This document shows, piece after piece, positions 20,366-31,849 of a DNA stretch of 64,000 nt. Made by a program: the position numbers and the translations under genes. The notes under the pieces are model-generated. The model was given only the letters and a program-made list of their open reading frames with translations. It was not told the DNA's origin and searched no databases. Source of the stretch: Mesodorylaimus sp. YZB2_4 (taxonomy: Eukaryota; Nematoda; Enoplea; Dorylaimida; Dorylaimidae); contig JASANH010000339.1 of the NCBI GenBank assembly GCA_030248295.1, positions 372,001 to 436,000 of the forward strand. The letters run 5' to 3'. Numbering within the stretch: position 1 is the stretch's first letter; each line of letters opens with the position of its first letter.

Positions 20366-21786
20366 ATGGACGTGGTCAGCATATCTCGAGCCGAGTTTCG
20401 AAGACATTTTAATGTTGATTTGCTGACAGTGCTCTCTGAACAAAGTGATCATAGCCTCGGACAAATGCAAGACCAGTTCAATCCGCATCATTCTTGGCTA
20501 GTGGCCGCCTATTGCGCATTACTTGTTGTGGGGGTAGTGGGCAATTTGTGGGTAGTACTGGTCATCGGCTGTGGTCTTCGTCATTCTTCTAAATATTCTG
20601 GACCATCCTCTACTGCCCCCAAGGCCATTCAAATTCTCATTTTATCGCTATGTTGCTGCGATTTGATCGTTTTGCCATTCCTCCTTTTTGTGATCACTGA
20701 TCTTCTATTTGGTCAATGGATTTTGCCTTTCCAAACCGATCTATGTCGCGTCTATTTGTGCAGCGAGAGCTTGAATAAGTTTTTCGGGCCATTCCTTCTT
20801 GTGGCATTGAGCGGGTACTGTTATGTCAGCGTGTGCTCAACTCCATCGAATTGCTGGAATTTTTTAAAAAATTCTAAAGTATTCTCTCAGCACGCTGGCT
20901 CTGGAGCAACGACCACAAAATGGTGTCTGGGAGTGATTGGAGTATGCTTCGCCTTAGTGCTACTATTGATGACCCCTGTGTACGTATATGGCGATGTCCG
21001 TTTCGTCATTGTGTTCAACGCGAGTTCACTCCATTCGATCACTCCCAAATGTTCATTCGAACCACCCGAGAATGTTCTCGGGGCATTCGTGGTGTACAGT
21101 TTTGTGTGCGGCTATGTTATACCTGCTTTTTTATTCACATTCTTCTACGCCTCCATTTTAAGTCGCGCTTGGCGTCAAACAAAAAGACGAGCTGAGAAAC
21201 TACCCTTACGTATGCGAAAGGTGGAAGAAAGCCTAGACGGGAATAAAACACTCAGGTCCGCAGCCACTCCCGATACCAGGCGGCGGAAATCGTACCTGAG
21301 TCGGGTAGTCAAGACCACGTTGGGTATGGTATTGTTCTATTGTTGTTCTTGGACACCCTATTATGTCATGTCGGTCTATCAGTATTTCACGCCTCAGCGT
21401 ACAGTAACTGATGATTCGAGTGCCGTGGCGGTGGTCCTGTCTTATTTGGTCCACATGCTGCCTTATATCAACTGCGCCGGGTATCCGATTCTGTACACGG
21501 TAAGAGGCCATATGACCGTCTCTAATCGCACACTATCCGCAAGTGTTGCAGGCACTGAACCATTCCATACGAGACGCATACCGAAGGTCGGTTAGGCTGA
21601 AGAAAAGTCGACAAAGGTGGCGTGGCGTGAACACGTAAGTGGGGCACCCCTTGTTCACGTACGAATACTGTAATGCCTTTTACTTTCAGCACTGATGGTA
21701 ACAGCAGGGCACTCATCCATCACAGAGAACTACGCTCAACATCGAGCGCCCCTTTGCCTCACCGCATACGGCTGGTTTGGTCGTGA
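20366..21786 (+). CDS. rhodopsin-like (class A) peptide-type GPCR with altered DRY and NPxxY motifs
   Basis: Three exons: 20366-21499, 21552-21634, 21690-21786, about 437 residues. Seven membrane segments are visible. TM1 carries GN (VVGVVGNLWVVLVIG), TM2 the conserved Asp (LSLCCCDLIVLPF), TM3 starts at DLCRVYLCSESLNKFF, TM6 has SWTPYY with the conserved Trp and Pro, and TM7 is YINCAGYPILYT. The DRY triplet at the end of TM3 reads YCY (ALSGYCYVSV), replacing Arg3.50 with Cys, and NPxxY reads YPILY, replacing Asn7.49 with Tyr. The tail (ALNHSIRDAYRRS, then a Ser/Arg-rich end) is supplied by exons 2 and 3. Overall layout resembles somatostatin/allatostatin-C or FMRFamide-type peptide receptors; the ligand is unknown. 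Confidence 0.85.
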
Positions 21787-22194
21787 TGTCGAAGAGCTCT
21801 GTTCCCGAAAGGTGGCATGTTGATAGTAACTGATGGGATGCTCTTGTCATGCGCGTCATGGCCTATATTGTGAAATTCATTTTTACGTAGCATGCGTTTT
21901 GGCCTGTGTGAAAAGAGTTTGGATGTCCTACAGTATTCCAGCATGTATAAAATATGAAACAAAAGCTTGAACGACTCAATAGCTTGTCATAGTGGTCCTA
22001 GTGTCGGCTTTGCTTCGCCCGCTTCATTCATGTGATCTGTTCGCAAGACTATTCGCTGTAAAGATGGAACAGAAAGAGATTGAATTTCGACAATTGAGGC
22101 ACGCAAAAACTTGCCTTATGCGCATGAAAACAGTGGGATCAAAGAAAAGCCAATACTTTTCGTACTTATTGTCAATGGGAATCAATATTCATGA

Positions 22195-22290
22195 CCACGT
22201 CCATGGTTTACCGCATCACCAAAAACTTACGCGCACTCCAGGGTGAAGGGACACATTACACGAAATGATATACCTGGTCGCCGTACTGCG
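22195..22290 (+). repeat. dispersed repeat E, copy 1
   Basis: Shares GCGCACTCCAGGGTGAAGGG and ACATTACACGAAATGAT with copies at about 39990-40070 and, more diverged, 35320-35400. Confidence 0.6.
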
Positions 22291-22321
22291 CACCTGGCAT
22301 GAAAGCCAGACGCCTAGAGCT

Positions 22322-22452
22322 GGAAGTATAGTTCGATGCGATGCGTCAAATAAGCTTGCGATGCGACGGTTTAGGCATCTTTTTACATTGTCAGGTCACC
22401 CCAAATTTCCGTATCGCACGCTTATTTGACGCATCGCATTGAACTATACTTC
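22322..22452. mobile_element. hairpin MITE, copy 1
   Basis: About 131 bp that is nearly one complete inverted repeat. The arms of about 45 bp begin GAAGTATAGTTCGATGCGAT and end with its reverse complement; between them is a short AT-rich centre. A second copy lies in opposite orientation at 58328-58461. No coding capacity. Confidence 0.8.
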
Positions 22453-23541
22453 GGGCCTAACTCACCAAGCGACGAGCCCGGCAATCTCGAGAAGTAGCTA
22501 CTTGAGGTCTTCAATCACGTCTTTTTCCGTTAGTATGCTTGATGCGAATGCACGCTTCCCTGCAGCTCTTTTGCCAAGAAAGCGTTCTGTAATAAGCGTG
22601 GATACCTGATCTCTTGTCCTTGTTCGCTCTACGACAGGCCAAGGATTTTAGTTCCCCGTACCATGGCATAGCTGACTGGGTGCAGTCATCAAGGGCGGAC
22701 AAGACTGTCCATCAAGCAAGGCAATCAGTTGTCCTGCTGGTACAGCGGCTGGTGCGCATGCAACGTAACCTATGCCCGATGTAGCGTGCTTATCCAGGAA
22801 AAATTCGAGTTCATGATCAGCTACTGCACGTCGCAGGCATGTCGGGTTCGTCCCCTGGCGGCCGCCAAACGCTCTGGTGCTTGTCGGCGATACTGACTTC
22901 ATGCGTAGCACCACTGCGGGAAGCACTAGCGATCGTCTTCTGTTTATGTTTCCCATCGTTGGTATATCACTTTCCTGCTGGAGGGTAGAAAAGTGATTAC
23001 ATTTACGGATAGCCCGAAGAAGGTGACAAATTGGCGCTGGTTCAATTTCTGTGGTATTTTAAGTGAGCAATTCCGTACTCACGAAAACAGTCCGGGGTAA
23101 AATTTGAGTTGCTTTTACTCGATCACTGCTGTCAGAACGGTTTTAGACTGAAACTTTGCGTTTTTAAGCGAGCCCGAGCAGTTCACTGACGCCGAAGCAA
23201 GGTAGCCAAAGACCATGAATGCAGCACAGTGCTGGCTTGCGTTTTAGGAATTTCAGGCAGATAATAGTCGAATCATGTCTTGGTCTAGCGTAAACACTGG
23301 CATGGCTTTCAACACTTTGAGTCAATGGGAGTGGTGTTCTGATAACTTTACTGCTCACGATTAGCTTTTATAACCTGCACAAGCTCAGTTATTGCTTGTC
23401 AGGCGGCACACACGATGGAAAGCAAGCAAGCCAGTGCAACCAGAAAGCAGCAGGGTCAGCGCAAAACTATTGTAGCATCGAATCACATACCGTACCTTGG
23501 AAGCAGAAAACAGAAGATACTGCAAAAAATCTAGAAAAGCA

Positions 23542-25065
23542 TCAAAAGTACAACACGCGTTCTTTGTCTTCGTCACTTGTCGACTCTTGTTTTCCTTTCT
23601 TTTTCTTGGCCGTCTGTTGCACAACGGCCATGCGCACAGGCGATGTGAGTGCGGCCGTTGGATCAAGTCTATCTTTACCTCCTCTGAAATCGCCGCCCTT
23701 CTCCATCAATTCGAACAAGCTGTGTCTTCTCACGGTCAAGTGGGTGTGTAAGCTGGGCGGGTGGTCATCGATTTCTGCCGACAGTTTGGTGTGTGGTAAC
23801 CAGACGTGCTTCGATTCGAAGAAGCGATCCACATAAAGGGGTGGGTCTTGTACGCATATGTAATCGGCCATGGCCATGGAGACTTGAGCGTGGCGGTCCA
23901 ACAAATAGTTCAGCTCCACGTCATCATCGTCTGCGCGTAAAAGAGATTAGATAAGACACGAACACGACAAGTCTTCTTACCTTCTCCGAATGGACGCAGA
24001 AGATCTTGCGCGGCTTTGAACCAACCTGGAAGAACCACAGAAGACATTAGAGAACAGACGTAGCCTCTAGAAGAGCCTTACCAATGTAAAAGATGAACTT
24101 GAGTATGATGAGGAATGGTATGTAAATGTCACGCTTTTCATCGATGTACTGACCGCCCAACAGACAAAGAGCAAAGTAGCCGTACAAGCCAACTCCTGAA
24201 ACGTAATTAAGACTTTGGTGAGTGCTGGCCAGATAAGAATTCTGCGATTCGTCAGGCTCACCTGTGGCTTGCGTATAAACCAACGGAATGCAAATCCAGT
24301 CATAACTAAAACCGTAGCACGTTATCAAAGAACAAAACACAGCATGGTTTACTTACGCGAAGAGAACTCTCAACTTTTCTCGAAATTTATTGAACTCGGT
24401 AAACAATGCCACTGCTTCTACGGGTGGCAGTTGACCTCTGTCATTGCCGATCATAGGAACGACTAGGTTTTGGGCCCACTGCAACGGCAATTGCCAACGT
24501 ACGCTCTCGCATGTGGTATTTTTGTAATATTCGTGTTCATCAGCAGTCATCATATCGGCTTGGAGTACGTGCTCGACTGTGGGGAATCGTCTACGCACTC
24601 GAGTCGAGACACCCCGCAGGGCCAGGATTTGGGTAAGGATTAGATATCTGGCTATCGAGTGACGCTTCAACTTCGACTCGCGGTCGTCGGCTGGAAATAT
24701 CGAATTGACCAATGCCATTGCTTCGTCGGGCCACGGCACGCTGAGCACTTGCGACCACCAACGTGAGATCACTTGCGATACGTAGAACCCGAGCATGAAT
24801 TCGATGGGAAGTTCTGTTGTGAATTGGGCAAATATGTTGACCAAGCTTCGCACAAAGATCAGCTGCTCCTTGGATACAGCGTAGGTGATACTGAAGCGCA
24901 AAGCGTAGTACATGAGTAACCAAATAAGCAGCTCGCGCCACACCTGAAGAAGTAAGTTACGTCAGAAATGGTCAATTTTTCTACAAAGTAACTTACAGCT
25001 TTCCATACACTCGCTTTCCATCGAAAAAGTAGACTCGAGAAACTACCAGAATAGGAAACAGTCAT
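23542..25065 (-). CDS. bestrophin-family calcium-activated chloride channel
   Basis: Six exons: 25065-24997, 24943-24357, 24305-24262, 24195-24082, 24025-23981, 23930-23542 (1248 nt, 415 residues). Predicted to form a pentameric anion channel in the plasma or internal membrane, opened by cytosolic calcium. Landmarks in order: MTVSYSGSF start, LLFRWKASVWK, FTTELPIEFMLGFYVSQVI (the neck, with both Phe of the filter and Leu for the usual Ile), RWWSQVLSVPWPDEA, LILTQILALRGVS, RRRFPTVEHV, YDWICIPLVYTQATG, GWFKAAQDLLRPFGEDDDD. The EDDDD acidic run is the calcium clasp. After QVSMAMADY comes a lysine-rich cytosolic tail (AKKKKGKQ) that is shorter than in vertebrate BEST1. Every junction fits GT..AG with introns of about 50-66 bp. 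Confidence 0.94.
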
Positions 25066-25069
25066 TTTT

Positions 25070-26148
25070 TGATAGGCTTTATGGTACGACTGGTCCGAAT
25101 GATTTTTGAATTCTGCCTAGCTGTCGTCTGAACCGTTTGGTTTTGCCCAGTGAGCTTCGCTCTGACACAAGTGCAGAGAAGTCGAACGAAACGGAGTGGG
25201 TGGGGCCGCAGAGGAAAAATTAGATAAGGTCCAAAATAGGCGGCCCATTGTAATTGAATTGACTTGACTTCTCTGCAGTTTGCTGGGTTTAGTTTTTGTT
25301 TGCTTCCTAATGAACCTAGTCGATATCGGTTTTCGGTGCTATGCCAAAGGAGGCTATACGACATAGTCGCACGTGTTTGCTAAACTGCAAGGCGGGAGTT
25401 GGAAGCGTCAGATGAGGTGTGTAAATTTGCGATGGAACGATGGCCAATGAAGTCAGGGATTCGTCATAACCACGGTTACGCGCATTAGGTATCAGGAGGC
25501 ATCAGGGCACAATCCTGCGCAGGATTTTACGTCAGCACCTGCTGTACAGTAGAGGCATGGCTCGTGATTGGCATATCACCCTTTAGGTGCCAAGATACGG
25601 ATACATACAGTACATGCGTAAAAGCTTGGGCTTTGAGGGGGAGTCGAACCCGCGCCCCTGAATACCAGTCCAGCACACCATCAAGAAACTCAGCACTGCG
25701 ACATATCGGCTGTCGATAAGTGCGAGCAGCCCCAGAGTTTGGTGCTACAAAGTTACAGAACAGAAAGAGGTTAGGCGACCCAGTGCTAGCTGTATGTAAA
25801 GTATAGCCAAAATTTAGAGAGCAGCTTTCCTAAGCAAGCAGGAGGCAACTGTTTGTGTGACTACGCATCTTCGCACATCGAATAGCACAGTCTGTTCTGA
25901 CATGATAAGAACAAATATTTCGCTTCACATTCCGCTGACCTAATTATTTTCGCGATTCTTTACTGCTGGTTGCGCCGAATGTACGAAATTGATGTCCAGT
26001 CAGTTGTAAAAGGTGACCGCGTGGACTGGCAGCACCGAAATGGCAGGTATAGCAAACACAACTGTATTATGCCCAGCACAGTACTGCAATATGCAATGAA
26101 CTGTACATTGTCTACATTGCACGCATGGCAGAACTCAAAGCGGGCTCA
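25070..26148. other. intergenic with a tRNA-like SINE fragment
   Basis: No gene. At about 25625-25720, minus strand, a GGTTCGACTCCCC B-box is preceded by a plausible A-box region. It does not fold into a full tRNA by eye, so I read it as a SINE remnant. Confidence 0.4.
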
Positions 26149-26150
26149 GG

Positions 26151-27085
26151 CTAGTCATCCAGGAGAGCATGGAATTCCTCGAAAGTGACAGCCCCATCGT
26201 TATTGCTGTCAGCTGCAGCCAGCATATTTTTTATCTTTTCGTCGGGATACTTTATGTGATTACTCGCTAAGGCAGCTTTCAGTTCGGCCAGATTGATCTT
26301 TCCGTCTTTGCTGGTATCTATGGCCTTGAACTGCTCCTTCAAATCGTCGCCAGCGCTCGCTGCAGATGGGCTAGTCTCTGCTTTCTTGCCTTTATCTTTT
26401 CCCTTGTCTTTGTCCTCCTTATCTTTGCTGGCTAGAGCGCGACCAGCTTTCGCTTCGGTCTTTGTGTCGTTTCCGTCGTCTCTCGAAACCTCCGCGAGTA
26501 TTTTGGGGATGCCGTCCCTAGTCTCAGATTGCTACAAAGAAGATGGCAGAGCCTTCTCAGACGACTGTATCTTTACAGTACGTGCAAGTATGGCATACCT
26601 TCAAATTTCCTGACGGCAAGTCAACGAAATCGGGATCCTCTATCTCGGGTCTGACAGGTTCCGCTGGTGGGAAGGTAATGACAACAGGAGGAACATCAGT
26701 AGACTCTTCTGGCAATGCTGCAATCACGCTGCTACTTGGCACGCAAACTCGTCCTGGTCTCTTCTTCTTGTCGGGTGACCGATCGACGAGGCCAGCCTTG
26801 CACACGCACATGTATTCGTAGGCTAGATCATAGCAGTCCGAGGTCTCAACGGGACAGTCGTTCAGGCTCGGGTCTTTGCATTCATTGCGGAAGACTGAAA
26901 CAGAGGCACTGGATTCACTTCGAAGCCTACCTACGAGCTCCTTAGCTTACTTGGTGGCGATTGAGCTGGAGCACCTGAAAATGAAAAGAATCATCTTTTC
27001 AAGACTAGCCAAGCCTTATTATCCACTGCCTACCCAGCGTCATCTTGCAGACGACCAAAGCGGCAATGCAAATCGAAAAAATCAT
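26151..27085 (-). CDS. secreted EGF-like and EF-hand protein
   Basis: Four exons: 27085-27034, 26974-26951, 26894-26599, 26531-26151 (753 nt, 250 residues). A signal peptide (MIFSICIAALVVCKMTLGAP) leads into a six-cysteine EGF-like domain (NECKDPSLNDCPVETSDC, YEYMCVCKAG, then RPGRVC). A Pro/Val/Glu-rich linker follows, then a Lys/Asp/Glu-rich low-complexity stretch (KDKEDKDKGKDKGKK). Two C-terminal EF-hands have canonical calcium loops: DTSKDGKINLAE and DSNNDGAVTFEE. A classical EF-hand pair after a signal peptide suggests a calcium-binding protein of the secretory pathway or matrix. I do not know a named family with this order. Exon 2 is only 24 nt. An acceptor at 26532 was chosen because it keeps phase with the EF-hand frame. 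Confidence 0.78.
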
Positions 27086-27089
27086 GTTA

Positions 27090-28130
27090 GAATAACGTCT
27101 TGGACAGGGGCTAATCCTTTAGGAGACTCAGGAGGCCTAATGTTTGAAGCTTGGCACCCACTTGCTTATATACTACACAACTCCCGCAACTGGTTCCAAA
27201 ATTAGACTAACTCCTAAACTAGCTCTAGTCCTATTAGGCCTACTTTCTTCCGAGTCACCTAACAAGTCAGACACGCCCGCTATCGTTTCATCGCTCTTGA
27301 CACAGTCATTACTTTTCGAAAACACACATCGCCCTCTTTCCAAGCAAGAACTGGAAGCTTGCAGCCGATCGTTTCCGCTCGACTGCATCAGTATGCGCAC
27401 CGTCAAGTACTGTTGACCATTTATGGACATGCCCGACTTTTACACCCGCCCTTTTGTGTTCTAGAAATTTCCACTGGAAACGTTTTTGCGCATCCTTATT
27501 TTAGGAGAAAACGAATGGCCACATTCCAAACACGAGATCCGTACAAGGTGCACATCCAGTTCTCGAGTGTGCGTCGGTGGCCGCGGCCCCATTTTCTTTT
27601 TCTACCGCCCGTTTAACTCTTCTTAAAATAACTTCGAACCCTAAATGTCCGCCCTTGTGCTTGGTTATTATTGAAAGGACCGAAAGAATCAAAAGAATCT
27701 TCCTCATCGCTGGAAGGCAGGGAGCACGAAGGGCCAGTTGTCAACAGAAGCATGCAGTCTGAGGGGGGGGGGGTGACGCCCAAGTCCGCTTTGGTCACGC
27801 CAGCAAGCAGTCAGCAAACTTACGACCTGATGCTAGCAGCTTCCTTACACATTGCTAGTTTCTACTCGTGTCAGACTGCGTCGATGGCACTGGGTGACCA
27901 CGCAGGGCCACATCTAGGCCAGAGAAGATTTCGGTTTGTGCAAACCTACTCCACCGCTGGGGATCGAACTCGGCTGGTTTACGTAATTACAGTAGACGCG
28001 CTGATCCACAGTCAAAGTCAAAGTCATGTACAATGTAAAGATGGACCCCTCTGAGTACAGATAGACAAAAGCATGGACAAAAGTTAGTGGCTATCATTCG
28101 TTGTCGGTTGTCGTGGTGCGGAGTGGTCTG
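27090..28130. other. intergenic, nothing recognised
   Basis: Contains a G11 run at 27763-27773 and a tRNA-like GGGGATCGAACTC near 27960. No supported gene. Confidence 0.4.
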
Positions 28131-28133
28131 GCG

Positions 28134-29678
28134 ATGGGTACAGGTAGTTCAAAAACCGATCGGCGCATCCCGAGTGTGCCACACTTTGCTGGGGAAAATG
28201 ACCCGTTCGCGTGTTGTTGCAAAGACCGGCGAATCATGTTAATCGAAGAGAAGCGACGAATACCAACAGACGAGAGCGCAAAAGCGGAAGAAGATCTTTG
28301 TTTTCTTCTAGCGTACAAGCAAACGAAACCGAGGACTTGCTGCGCCAAAATCCGATTTGGCTTGAGCTATTTCTTCAGCGAACTTCTTCCCATGGTCTGC
28401 TGTCCACCATGCCCGGCTGCCATCATTCACAAAGTGGCGTTTCGGTGAGCCTAGCTTCTGTGCAGTATTTACATGGTCTAGAAATAAGTTGCCACAGATG
28501 AACCTGAAGATGCGGTGTCGTTTTAGTCCTCCAGAAAGAGCTACGTACGACCTGATCCAATTTGGTTCCGATGACGAATATCGCATGCACCTTCGATCAG
28601 CTGCCAGCGAATTCCTTCGCCTCAGATACCGTCGATCCCAAGCGTACACGTCGCAGATGCGTTGTTTCTACATCCAACGTAAGAATACGCCCCGGATCGC
28701 CTGTCTCTTCGCTCGCTCTTTCACGCCCAACAGAGAAGCGGAGCCATTAACGCTGCTCTAGTAAGCAACCCTTGATTATCGATCGATCGATTTCATTCTA
28801 ATCGATCGATTTTTCTTCTAGTTCGCATAATAACGGCATCGATTTGGGCTTGTCCGTTGGCTACATCGTACTGATGGCCAGACGATTTCGAGTCAACATA
28901 TTCGCCTACGATTACACTGGCTATGGTCGAAGCGGTGGCCAGTGCTCCGAAACTGATTTTTATCGAAGCGCCGAAGCAGCGTACGATTTCGTGACCAACG
29001 AGTTGGGTATATCTCCGCAGCAGGTAGCTGTGTCAGTCACTTGGTTCCTTTCAAATAAGCGTTTACTATCGACCGATTTTAGCTGGTGCTCGTAGGAACA
29101 AGCCTCGGAACGGCGGCCGCGATTCACCTGGCATCAACGAAGCATCTCGTACGAGGCGTGATACTGCAGGGGTCGTTTCTGTCTGCGCTACGAGTCCGGT
29201 GTCCACGGCGAACCTGCTCGAGCAGATACGATCAATTCCTCAATATCGATAAAATCAAACAGGTAGAATATCCGACGTTGGTGATCCATGGACAAAAGGA
29301 TACCTTGTTCAGTGTCACTCATGCCGAAGTGTTACGCGAGCGGTGCCCTGGGGCCAAGGCGATCGAGCCGTATTCTTTTATAATTTTTTCTATTGCGCTG
29401 CAAGTTTTAGTTTTACTTATATTCATAGGTTACTACTTAAAGACTGTGGCCACATCGACTTTGACGAGTTTCCCCTGTACTGGCAGCGAATCCACCAATT
29501 TCTGCATACCGAAGTGGTAAGTCACCAATGCGGCGTCTGTTTTTTCACAACCTCAGCCTTGATCTTTTATTGTTAGACTCAAGCTGGCTTGGAAGGCGTC
29601 TGTTGCACCTACCATCCAGTGGAAGTGATTCGGCGACAAGCCGCGCGAGCGAAACTACGTGCAGCAACACAGAATTAA
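28134..29678 (+). CDS. ABHD17-like alpha/beta hydrolase (candidate protein depalmitoylase)
   Basis: Six exons: 28134-28444, 28527-28760, 28822-29023, 29083-29369, 29429-29516, 29577-29678 (1224 nt, 407 residues). ABHD17 enzymes remove palmitate from membrane proteins such as Ras. Seen: the ELLPMVCCPPCPAAIIHKVAF block that marks the ABHD17 N terminus (normally palmitoylated), LLYSHNNGIDLG, IFAYDYTGYGRSGG, the nucleophile elbow GTSLG, the acid residue in HGQKDT and the catalytic His in DCGHIDFDEF. Triad Ser, Asp and His are all present. About 90 residues precede the usual start. They begin MGTGSSK, a possible N-myristoylation signal, and include a CCC cluster; a start at the later Met before VCCPPCP is possible. 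The C-terminal exon adds a basic tail. Introns are 59-82 bp. Confidence 0.88.
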
Positions 29679-29689
29679 ACACTCGAATC

Positions 29690-30620
29690 TGCCCTGGTCT
29701 CTGTGAAACAAGTTGTTTCAAGAATTCCTTCCGTGCATGCTTGACTTTTGTGACTGCGGCATGAGATGACTTTGGTTTGGCGCGCGGGTCTGTGCGTTTG
29801 GTGTGTCTGGCAGATACGTAGCGTGCAGGTTATGCTCGACAGGTGCATCGGGCTGATAGACCAGGTTCCACGGATCGGAAAAGGCTCTGCCAAAGTTGGA
29901 TCTGGACACGCTCCTGTCACGCAGTGACTTGGTTTTCCTCACTCAACTCCATTTTCTGAGTCAAGTGCTATATCGTCCTCGGCGTGTGTATTCTACGGTG
30001 GGTTGATACCTACAGTAGAAGTGTCATAGACGTGGATGCAGCCATCTGCCCCTGTGCAGGCTCTGGTTCGGGGAATTGACTCGTCTCTAGTCGAGGTCAA
30101 GTATGGAGAGTTTACAAGATCGAGGTCGACTAATTCTGTAGCGAGGATTGGTCGCAACGGGATTTAGGGGTCCTGGTCAGAGTTACCCTTGACCGCACCC
30201 ACTCTTCCACAAACCCGTCAGAAGCTCTCTCACTGCCGACAAGTGGCTGCTCATCGGAATGAAGGTGAGTGGGCCTGTATGAGGCGTGCTGGCCTTTGCA
30301 GATCACTATAGTTGGGTAAGCTGTTGCCATGGCTCTGGCTCTTCTATGGCCAATCTAGGGTCGTTTATGGGCAAGTTAATAATTAAAAGTGCCCAGTTTG
30401 TACGCAGTCATGATGCCCTGTTGGCATGCTCGCCGACTTGCGACTTTTCCGAGGAAGGCAGCTTGGCCAGGAACTACAGCAAAATTCATAAAAATTTGTG
30501 CACGATCAGAATAGGTGGCGGCAGGTAACGAAAACTGATATTTAATTTAAAGTATAGATCTAAAAAATAGTATGCAGTGACCAAAAAGACATACGAGTAC
30601 GAATGCCCTCGGGCATGCAA
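29690..30620. other. intergenic, nothing certain
   Basis: 30120-30265 has weak similarity to repeat D (GGTCCTGGTCAGAG, GACAAGTGGCTGCTC). No supported gene. Confidence 0.35.
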
Positions 30621-30629
30621 ACCCCTTGA

Positions 30630-31349
30630 TCAAGTGATAGCGTGGTGTCGAGGCTTTGAACAGAAGAAATACATGGACTGATCGCAATACCTGTTCTTCC
30701 AGCTGCAAAATAAGCGTGTAACAAAGGATAACTGAGGACTCGGGAATATTAGGTTAGGCTGCCTGGATTACTTCTGCTTACCAGTAGTTGTCGCTCCCGA
30801 CCGAACTGCACACAGCACAGTTTCTCGACGTCGCGGTTGGGTAGTTATCGCACCAGTCAGTATACCCGACCCTTCTTCCATCCTTCCACTTCCATGCTTC
30901 GCGTGATGCATTTCGTGATAGACCGATCCATATTTCTGTGGTTTGTATTCTGTTCTTCCTGAAAGCCAAGCCAACGTGCGACTATGATCAGCTTGGTAGA
31001 TGTGGAATCTTTGCCCACTACGGAAGACGAAGGCTGGCCAGAGGTGCCAAAGGGGTCCCAGTAGCAACCCCTACCCTAACACCACCACGACTACTGTATG
31101 TGGAGTCAGGGTCCAGATCCCGGAACTAGAACCAGTATAAATGCACAGAGATATCCACGCCCACTAGATAACATGAACGTACCAAAATGTTGACAATGCC
31201 AAGAAATCATATATGGACAGAAACGACGGTAAGTGGCCACCAAGGCGAGCGCACTCGTCTTCGGCTTCCCCGTGCGGTAATAACATGTGTGGAAAATAGT
31301 AGCAATCGCTAAGAACGATGTTCGCAGACCACCAGCCGGGGTCGCACAT
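30630..31349 (-). CDS. C-type lectin-like domain protein, 5' end unresolved
   Basis: Three exons recovered: 31349-31183, 30958-30782, 30702-30630 (417 nt, 138 residues). The C-type lectin fold is shown by CDPGWW, CYYFPHM, the EDECARLGGHLPSF helix, the WIGLSR core, WKWKDGR, YTDWCDNY and the closing NYCWKNRYCD and FFCSKP cysteines. The calcium-site EPN/QPD and WND triplets are not evident, so carbohydrate binding is doubtful. No signal peptide is attached. ATG at 31349 would start at the domain boundary, and a TTTCAG acceptor just upstream suggests a missing first exon. A signal-like frame at about 31426 (MHFSLLCLTPVSAHAG) does not join in phase. The first intron (31182-30959) is long for this genome. 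Confidence 0.7.
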
Positions 31350-31849
31350 GTCTGAAATCGTGAAAATTTTATCCTAGAGCCAGCATGAGCAGACACTGGA
31401 GTGAGGCAGAGAAGAGAGAAATGCATCAGGCGATCACAATGGAGAGACTGAAAAGACTAATGCAAGCTGGAAAGGCGGATAGAACAGAGAGTCCAGCCGG
31501 TTGGTTTTGTCATAATGCGAGGGTGTGCACTAGCGCCCTTACTCAAGTTGGTGAGAGCCTTAGCAAGCCTTATGCAACGCCTAGTTAGGGTCTACTACAG
31601 TAGCTCTTGAGTCCAATAACACGGGAAACTTTGGGTGTCGAAGTACCTTAAAAGTTACAGCTCTTTTGCAACTGCCTTCTGATTTTCTTTGTGCTTGTCT
31701 AACTAAGCCTACCAAGAAACTTCTGACAGAGATTTCCAACTGCTACTGCAGGCTGGCATCCCAGTGTGCTTACAGGGAAAAAAATTGGCTGCTCTCTGTC
31801 CGGTTGGCGAAGCGGAGTTTAGTTGGCCAAACCAAGCAGTGCAAAATGG

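Larger units (their letters stand above)
21790..23540. other. gene-free stretch with repeats
   Basis: Contains repeat E (22195-22290), a hairpin MITE (22322-22452) and a short repeat D-like fragment near 22630. Reading frames here show no recognisable domains. Confidence 0.45.

Noticed and set aside
20096-20491. 131-residue minus-strand frame
   Set aside because: No domain; overlaps the GPCR start on the opposite strand.
25625-25720. Functional tRNA gene
   Set aside because: B-box is good but a cloverleaf could not be built by eye; treated as a SINE remnant.
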